Origin: an uncultured Clostridia bacterium
Lineage (GTDB): Bacteria > Bacillota > Clostridia > Oscillospirales > Butyricicoccaceae
NCBI GenBank assembly: GCA_910589115.1
Contig: CAJUSB010000003.1
Location: 1-64,000, forward strand
Direction of reading: 5' to 3'
DNA length: 64,000 nt
The position numbers and the translations under genes are program-made. Numbering within the stretch: position 1 is the first letter of the stretch; each line of letters opens with the position of its first letter. This document shows positions 59,151-64,000 of the stretch, one piece after another. The notes below the pieces were generated by a model that saw only the letters and a list, made by a program, of their open reading frames with translations, had not been told where the DNA came from and ran no database searches.

Positions 59151-61316
59151 TCAGGTCTGAAACCACTTGATTTCGTTGGCTTCCAGCTCCAGCGTGAAAG
59201 CTTCCCCGTTCCCTTTATAAATGGTAGTGGACTGGGGCTGATTAGTATTATTGACCACGCAGAATTTTCCGCTTTGCAGATAGGCGTGCACTTCTGCCCG
59301 GAAGTTCGAAGAAAACCACTCGCGCAGTGCCTGTTCGCTATTGGCACTCCACAGGACAGCACGATGCAGCAAACGGCTATTTTCAAACGAATACGGAAGC
59401 CCGGAAAGATAAACTGCCCGGCCCGAGCCATATTCATTGACAGCAAGCTGCACTTCCCGCGCCCGCTGGACAAGTATTTTTGCACCTTCCAGCGCATAAA
59501 TACACTTCTTGCCCTCGCCAAAATTGACTGGCCCTTCACAATCTTCCAGAATAAAGTGTCCCGGATGTTCCTCCCAATTATATTTATCATAATTGAGTGT
59601 CATGCCGGTTTCCTTCTCAACGCCCAGCACTGCGGACAACTGCAAGAACCGGCCCTGATACTGATGCCCGGACGGCTCCCCTACACCAATCAGGCCGCCG
59701 CCCTTCCAAACAAACCGCCGGACAGCAGATGAAACCGCAGGATCTTCCCAGACTGCGCCGCCAGTGTGAGCGGTGTCCGCATCCCCGACCATCAACAGGA
59801 CGTCTACGCCATCCAACACGCCGGAATCCGCGCGCAGCTCGTCAAAGCTGAGGAACCGCACGTCAAAAGGTGCCCCTGAAAGCGCCTCCAAAACGCCTGC
59901 GTAAGAATAATTCTGTTTGTGATACAGAGCGTGATGCACCATATGGCAGCCCCATGCACGTGCTTTGCCCCAACAATTCAGCACTGCAACCGTCTTTGCA
60001 CAATACGGCGTGCATCCGCTAATATTCGCATACAGCTGGCGGAATTCGCTGCAAACCTGTTCCACATAATCCAGGAATTCCGGGAACTGGCAGGCGAGTT
60101 TCAGATAGCCGCCGTATCCAATCCGGTCAATGGGCTTGCGCAGGATGGCCCGGCGGGCCGTTACCCAATTATCACGCGCCTCACGAACGGGGTCGCCCCC
60201 TTCATGGAAGGTATCCGGGAAGAAATACGGCAGGAACCGACCTTCGGTATACTTCACACCCGGAATATCGGAAATCAGCCGCAGGGTACAGCCATTACCA
60301 ACGCTGCCAACCACTGCATCCAACCCAATAGAAGAGAATTCCTCCATAAAGGGCTCCATCCCAATCCAGTGGTCGCCGAGGAACATCATAGCCTCTTTCC
60401 CCAGCTCGTGCGTAATATCCACCAGCTCCCGGGCAAGGGCCGCAGTCTCCCGCCGCTGGAAAGCCATGAAATCAAGGTATTCCCGCGAGGGTACTCTATA
60501 TTGGTTATTATAATATCCCTGGTCAATAATAAATTCCGGTCGAAAACGATATCCGGCTTCTTTTTCAAACTGCTCCAAGATGTAGGGGGAAACCGATGCT
60601 GAATAACCATACCAATCTACATACTTTTCCCGGCGCAGCGCATCGAATACCAGCGTAAACTGATGAAAAAAAGTTGTATATCGGATCACATCCACATAAG
60701 GGTGCCCGGCAATAAAACGCCGCAGACGGTCCAGACTATATTGGTGCGTTTTAGGCTGACGTACATCGAACGTGATCTGATGCTCGACATCCTTCCAGCC
60801 ATTGGTAACCGCGTTATACATATGCACGGGGTCCCAAATCAGATATGTCAGGAAGCTAACTGTATATTCATGAAACGCCTCCGGCTGTGCAATCACCACA
60901 CAGCCAGTCGCCTCATCATAACGCCATTCATCAGGCGGCACCGGCACCCCTGACGAACGGTCCATTACCTCCCACCAGCGCCGGATATCATCGCGGGTAT
61001 TGACTTCCATCAGCTCCGTGCTGATCCCCTGCATGAGCGGGATGGACAGCGGCCCCTCCCCCGCAACATGGAAGCCTGTCATAATATAACATTGCTGCAC
61101 TTCGTCAGGGTTGGCGCGAGCCCATTCATTGTCCCTGCGTGTGGTATAATAGGTTGCATATACTTTAGCGTCTGTGCTTTTGAGTTCTTCCGGGTAATCG
61201 GTGCCGTCACAGTCGCGAATCGCATCTGCCCCCCACCGGCGCAGCAGTTCCAAGGTTTCTGGCACGACATCCACGTCAGTGGGAATCGTTACCCGTCCGT
61301 AATTCTGAAATTCCAT
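59151..61316 (-). CDS. lnpA: Lacto-N-biose/galacto-N-biose phosphorylase (GH112)
   Basis: Cytoplasmic enzyme that splits galactosyl-beta-1,3-N-acetylhexosamine with phosphate, giving galactose 1-phosphate and GlcNAc or GalNAc from milk or mucin glycans. The 721-residue length is that of GH112. The start GRVTIPTDVDVVPETL, the segment DGTDYP, and the active-site region FLGDHWIGMEPF are family features. It ends a minus-strand operon behind a sugar ABC importer (binding protein, two permeases, a small membrane protein), which should bring in the disaccharide. LNB versus GNB preference cannot be read. Confidence 0.95.
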   Translation of the reverse strand: MEFQNYGRVTIPTDVDVVPETLELLRRWGADAIRDCDGTDYPEELKSTDAKVYATYYTTRRDNEWARANPDEVQQCYIMTGFHVAGEGPLSIPLMQGISTELMEVNTRDDIRRWWEVMDRSSGVPVPPDEWRYDEATGCVVIAQPEAFHEYTVSFLTYLIWDPVHMYNAVTNGWKDVEHQITFDVRQPKTHQYSLDRLRRFIAGHPYVDVIRYTTFFHQFTLVFDALRREKYVDWYGYSASVSPYILEQFEKEAGYRFRPEFIIDQGYYNNQYRVPSREYLDFMAFQRRETAALARELVDITHELGKEAMMFLGDHWIGMEPFMEEFSSIGLDAVVGSVGNGCTLRLISDIPGVKYTEGRFLPYFFPDTFHEGGDPVREARDNWVTARRAILRKPIDRIGYGGYLKLACQFPEFLDYVEQVCSEFRQLYANISGCTPYCAKTVAVLNCWGKARAWGCHMVHHALYHKQNYSYAGVLEALSGAPFDVRFLSFDELRADSGVLDGVDVLLMVGDADTAHTGGAVWEDPAVSSAVRRFVWKGGGLIGVGEPSGHQYQGRFLQLSAVLGVEKETGMTLNYDKYNWEEHPGHFILEDCEGPVNFGEGKKCIYALEGAKILVQRAREVQLAVNEYGSGRAVYLSGLPYSFENSRLLHRAVLWSANSEQALREWFSSNFRAEVHAYLQSGKFCVVNNTNQPQSTTIYKGNGEAFTLELEANEIKWFQT

Positions 61317-61331
61317 AAAAGCGCTCCTCTG

Positions 61332-61532
61332 TCAGTTTTTCCTTGGGTCCTGAAAGGCCTTATTATAAAGCCAAAGCGTTACCAGCAGCAGAAGAACGCC
61401 CACAAGCATCAGCCCCAGACCGCTCAGCTGACCGGTCTGCTGCCAGCCGTATATCAGCAGCCCCAGGCCCGCCAAAAAAGAAATCAGCATCAGCCCTATG
61501 CGAAGCCCCGGATTCTCTTTCCAAAATTCCAT
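61332..61532 (-). CDS. Small two-segment membrane protein of the lnp operon
   Basis: A 66-residue protein with two hydrophobic segments (about 11-29 and 36-56) in a hairpin, starting MEFWKENPGLRIGLML. It lies between the importer permease and lnpA with gaps of nine and 15 bases, so it is surely cotranscribed. It recalls small DUF6903-type proteins seen in such sugar operons; I am not certain of the family. It may assist the permeases. Confidence 0.75.
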   Translation of the reverse strand: MEFWKENPGLRIGLMLISFLAGLGLLIYGWQQTGQLSGLGLMLVGVLLLLVTLWLYNKAFQDPRKN

Positions 61533-61541
61533 TGTTCCACC

Positions 61542-62429
61542 TTATCCTTTCAGTCCGCCTACGGTCATACCCTGTGTCAGCTTCTTCTGCACGCAGATAT
61601 AAAGGACGAGCGTCGGCAGCATGACCAGCACCAATCCCGCATACAGGATGCCGTACTGTGCCGCCGACTGCTGCGCCTGCATCAGATTCAGCAGGCCTAC
61701 CGGCAGGGTCTTTTGCCCCCGGGCACTGCTCATAAGCGTCATGGAAATAATATATTCATTCCAAAACGACAGAAAATTAAACAATATGATCGTAATAATG
61801 GAGGGCTGCGCCATCGGGAAAATGACACGCAGCATGGTCGTCCCATAGCCTGCACCATCGATATAGGCTGCCTCTTCAAAATCGACGGGCAGGGTTGCGA
61901 AATAGCCCGACAACAGGTAAATCGTAAAGGGCAATGAAGTAGACGCATAAACCAAAGCCAGCACAAAAAGGTTATTGAGCAGCAGCGTGCTGCCGAAAAA
62001 ATAATTGAGCCAGCTGTCCCAGTCACGCAGCATCAGGAAAATTGGTACAACGATATAATTCACATTGATAAACAGCCCTGCCATAAAGCAGGTATTCAGA
62101 AGTTTCCTCCCCCGGAAGTGGAAACGGGACAGGCAATACGCCGCAGGCAGCGCCACAACCAAAAGGATGAGAAGCGCCAGCGCCGTTACAAGCACGGAAT
62201 TGAGCATATAGCTGCCCATGCTGGCAGCGTTCCAAGCATCCACAAAATTCTGCCAGTAAAACCCGGCCGGCAATGCCCATGGATTGCCATAAAACTCGCT
62301 GTTCTGCTTGATTGAGGCAAGGAAAACCCATGCCACCGGCACCAAGATCAGCACCGCAAGCGTAATGAGCGCAACATATACAAAAATCTTGAACAGTGTA
62401 TCGGTCGAAACACCCTTTTTCTGTTTCAT
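61542..62429 (-). CDS. Sugar ABC transporter permease (MalG type)
   Basis: Inner subunit of the disaccharide importer. It has 295 residues, six membrane segments, and the EAA loop reading EEAAYIDGAGYGTTMLRVIFP near 190-210 that contacts the ATPase. The ATG at 62429 follows GGGAGG; codons further upstream in frame are less likely. It follows the MalF-type gene after 14 bases. No ATPase gene is in the operon, so a shared MsmK-type ATPase is expected elsewhere. Confidence 0.93.
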   Translation of the reverse strand: MKQKKGVSTDTLFKIFVYVALITLAVLILVPVAWVFLASIKQNSEFYGNPWALPAGFYWQNFVDAWNAASMGSYMLNSVLVTALALLILLVVALPAAYCLSRFHFRGRKLLNTCFMAGLFINVNYIVVPIFLMLRDWDSWLNYFFGSTLLLNNLFVLALVYASTSLPFTIYLLSGYFATLPVDFEEAAYIDGAGYGTTMLRVIFPMAQPSIITIILFNFLSFWNEYIISMTLMSSARGQKTLPVGLLNLMQAQQSAAQYGILYAGLVLVMLPTLVLYICVQKKLTQGMTVGGLKG

Positions 62430-62443
62430 TGGTCGGCCTCCCA

Positions 62444-63319
62444 TCACATTTCAAGCGGTTCCCGCCTGGTTACCTGGTTGACCAGAAGCGAAAGCAGGAA
62501 GGAAAACAGGAAAATCACCACGCCTGCCGCCATCGAATAGCCGTATAAACCTGCATCCTTCTGGGTATACATAAAGCTCAGGCCCACATCGGCCATACCT
62601 TTCGCGACCATCGCTTTCACGAACAGAAACGCCATGTTAATGGTCGAAATGATAAAAAAGGTCAGCGTCGTGCGGATGTTTGTCCAAATCAGCGGCAGCG
62701 TAATCTGGAAAAACTGGGTTATCCGGCCTGCGCCGTCCAGGTCAGCGCTTTCATAGAGACTCTCCGGCACGGCGGACATGGAGGCCATATACATGACCAT
62801 ATAATATCCTATCGCCTGCCAGACCATCGCAATAATCACACTGATAATTACCATCGGCTGATCCTTCCAGAGTACCAGCACGGTCTTCCCGGAGAGGAAG
62901 GAAAGAATACTGTTGAGCATACCATTCTCCGGCTTGTACACAGCCGAAAAAATACCTGCAATAACGACTACGGAAAGGATATTCGGAATATAAAAAACCA
63001 CCCGGAAAAAATCCTGCCCTTTGATCTTTTCCCGCGTCAGGATGCCCGCAAACAGCAGCGCAAAAAAGAATGTAATAATCGTCACAACAACAATCAAAAG
63101 GATGGTGTTCTGCATGGACGTGATAAACTTGGTATCCTTCATAAGCGTTTGAAAGTTTTGCAGGCCTACAAAGGTTTCGGTCGGTGAATAAGCGCCGCGC
63201 TCGAAAAGGGACATACGGAACACATTAAGCGTCGGCATTACCATAAATATAAAAAACAGGACCGTGGCCGGCGCCACGCAAAAGAAGATAAAACGGCTGC
63301 GGCCTTTGTTTGGGCGCAT
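62444..63319 (-). CDS. Sugar ABC transporter permease (MalF type)
   Basis: Partner permease of 291 residues with six membrane segments and the EAA-loop segment ESADLDGAGRITQFFQITLP near 205-225. The frame stays open to 63466, but ATG 63319 has AAAGGAG upstream and gives the natural 'MRPNKGRSRFIFF' start. A strong hairpin (63346-63381) lies between the binding-protein gene and this gene. Confidence 0.93.
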   Translation of the reverse strand: MRPNKGRSRFIFFCVAPATVLFFIFMVMPTLNVFRMSLFERGAYSPTETFVGLQNFQTLMKDTKFITSMQNTILLIVVVTIITFFFALLFAGILTREKIKGQDFFRVVFYIPNILSVVVIAGIFSAVYKPENGMLNSILSFLSGKTVLVLWKDQPMVIISVIIAMVWQAIGYYMVMYMASMSAVPESLYESADLDGAGRITQFFQITLPLIWTNIRTTLTFFIISTINMAFLFVKAMVAKGMADVGLSFMYTQKDAGLYGYSMAAGVVIFLFSFLLSLLVNQVTRREPLEM

Positions 63320-63345
63320 AAGAGCACTCCTTTCTGTCAGGGAAT

Positions 63346-63381
63346 GAAAAGCGGCGGCGGGCAGTCCCTGCCCACCGCCGC
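63346..63381 (-). terminator. Intercistronic stem-loop in the sugar operon
   Basis: A 14-base GC-rich stem with one mismatch (63351-63364 with 63368-63381) and three-base loop; on the minus strand TTTTC follows. It probably attenuates or stabilises mRNA so that the binding protein is made in excess over the permeases. Confidence 0.75.
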
Positions 63382-63408
63382 CTGCCTTTACGACTGATGT
63401 GGTTACGC

Positions 63409-64000
63409 TTATTCCATCAGGTTTGCACGCATCTGATCGCTGGCCGCCTTGATATCGCTGATCCACTGGTCAACCGAAATCGTACCGCTGACAAGACCGT
63501 TTACCGGGTCAAGGAAGACCTCACGGGTCGTGCCAAGGCCTGCGACTGCGCTGTAAGCTGCAAAGCCGCCCATTGCCGCCTTTGCACCGTTATCGTAAAT
63601 CGAATAAAACATCTTGTTGTCGCCTTCCAGGCTGTCGGCAATGCCCAGCACCGGCTGGATCGCGCCGCCCTTGGCGAAAATCTCACAGGCCTTATCGCTG
63701 TACAGGAATGCGATAAACTGCTTTGCCGCATCCACATTCGCTGCGCCAGCCGGAATCCACGCCTGTTCAAACCAGGTGTAGCTGTAGCAGTCGCCGCCCT
63801 CGCTCACTGCGGGAAGTGCGGTCATACCCCACTCAAAACCGTCTGCACGGGGTGCTTCTGCCATTTCACCCACGATCCAGGTACCGTTCGGCATAAACAG
63901 CGCCTTGTTATCAAGTACGAGCTGCTGATTCTGGGTGAAGTCCTGATCATTTGCCTGTGCAGGCGTTACCGGGTTGGTATAAGTGGCCAGCTTCGCAATG
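63409..64000 (-). CDS. Sugar ABC transporter substrate-binding protein (N-terminus outside window)
   Basis: The C-terminal 196 residues of a family 1 extracellular binding protein; the frame continues without stop to the window edge, so the signal peptide and N-terminal lobe are missing. Typical segments are LVLDNKALFMPNGTWIVGEM, AWIPAGAANVDAAKQFIAFL and the end QWISDIKAASDQMRANL. It should capture the beta-1,3-galactosyl disaccharide for the two permeases downstream and lnpA. Confidence 0.92.
   Translation of the reverse strand, partial: IAKLATYTNPVTPAQANDQDFTQNQQLVLDNKALFMPNGTWIVGEMAEAPRADGFEWGMTALPAVSEGGDCYSYTWFEQAWIPAGAANVDAAKQFIAFLYSDKACEIFAKGGAIQPVLGIADSLEGDNKMFYSIYDNGAKAAMGGFAAYSAVAGLGTTREVFLDPVNGLVSGTISVDQWISDIKAASDQMRANLME

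Noticed and set aside
1..64000. tRNA, rRNA, known riboswitches, prophage or complete IS elements
   Set aside because: I looked for T-loop motifs, cloverleaf-sized segments, riboswitch cores and transposase motifs and saw none that I could support; a tRNAscan-SE and Infernal run would settle this.

Overview
The window reads as chromosome of an anaerobic, low-oxygen-tolerant Clostridia member, most likely of the Oscillospirales (ruminococcus/butyricicoccus-like gut bacteria). Supporting signs are AGGAGG-type ribosome binding sites and sigma-A promoters of the TTGACA-N17-TATAAT type, a complete SCIFF peptide locus (a clostridial hallmark), rubredoxin and flavodiiron oxygen-defence proteins, acetate kinase, and a lacto-N-biose/galacto-N-biose phosphorylase locus typical of mucin or milk-glycan users. 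No tRNA, rRNA, CRISPR array, phage or complete insertion sequence is visible. The genus is a guess.

Layout. 1-5.3 kb: a Bce-like two-component system driving an FtsX/MacB-type ABC exporter. 5.3-9.3 kb: acetate kinase, tRNA(Met) cytidine acetate ligase (TmcAL), and a split chromate-type transporter. 9.3-11.4 kb: an AT-rich stretch with a catalytically stripped serine-recombinase-like DNA-binding protein and two small proteins. 11.4-16.5 kb: DegV, YajC, a TIGR04086-type membrane protein, the SCIFF precursor and its radical SAM maturase, then a ProC-like Rossmann protein and a SpoIIM-like membrane protein. 16.5-20.5 kb: an acyl-CoA dehydrogenase fused to an EtfA C-terminal domain and a rubredoxin domain, followed by a flavodiiron protein. 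20.5-33 kb: pyrE, a MarR/TSUP pair, MATE and AI-2E-type transporters, an SLH-anchored phosphodiester glycosidase, a Feo-associated small protein, DUF1540, VanW and RodA. 33-36.5 kb: an Rrf2 regulator with three cysteines and a cysteine/homocysteine synthesis operon with a tiny leader ORF. 36.5-45.6 kb: a lipoprotein, DedA, DusB, an ECF sigma/anti-sigma pair, RqcH, Nif3, TrmK and a DUF1858 protein.

46-57 kb is the most system-like region. All genes are on the minus strand: a Ca2+ P-type ATPase, two TerD proteins, a divergent protein kinase, a TerY-type vWA protein, a PP2C phosphatase with coiled coil and zinc ribbon, a leucine-rich-repeat protein and a transglutaminase-like protein. This is a Ter/'TerY-P triad' signalling locus in a Gram-positive setting with two extra effector-like proteins. 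57.4-58.4 kb carries an orphan SdpR/SdpI-like immunity pair. 59-64 kb carries lnpA with a dedicated ABC sugar importer, cut by the window end.

Dispersed GC-rich hairpin repeats occur between genes throughout. R1 has six copies, R2 two and R3 at least two sites including a tandem. R1 and R3 share the core GGGAGTCCAGAGGG, while R2 and R3 share their end segments, so they look like modules of one family.
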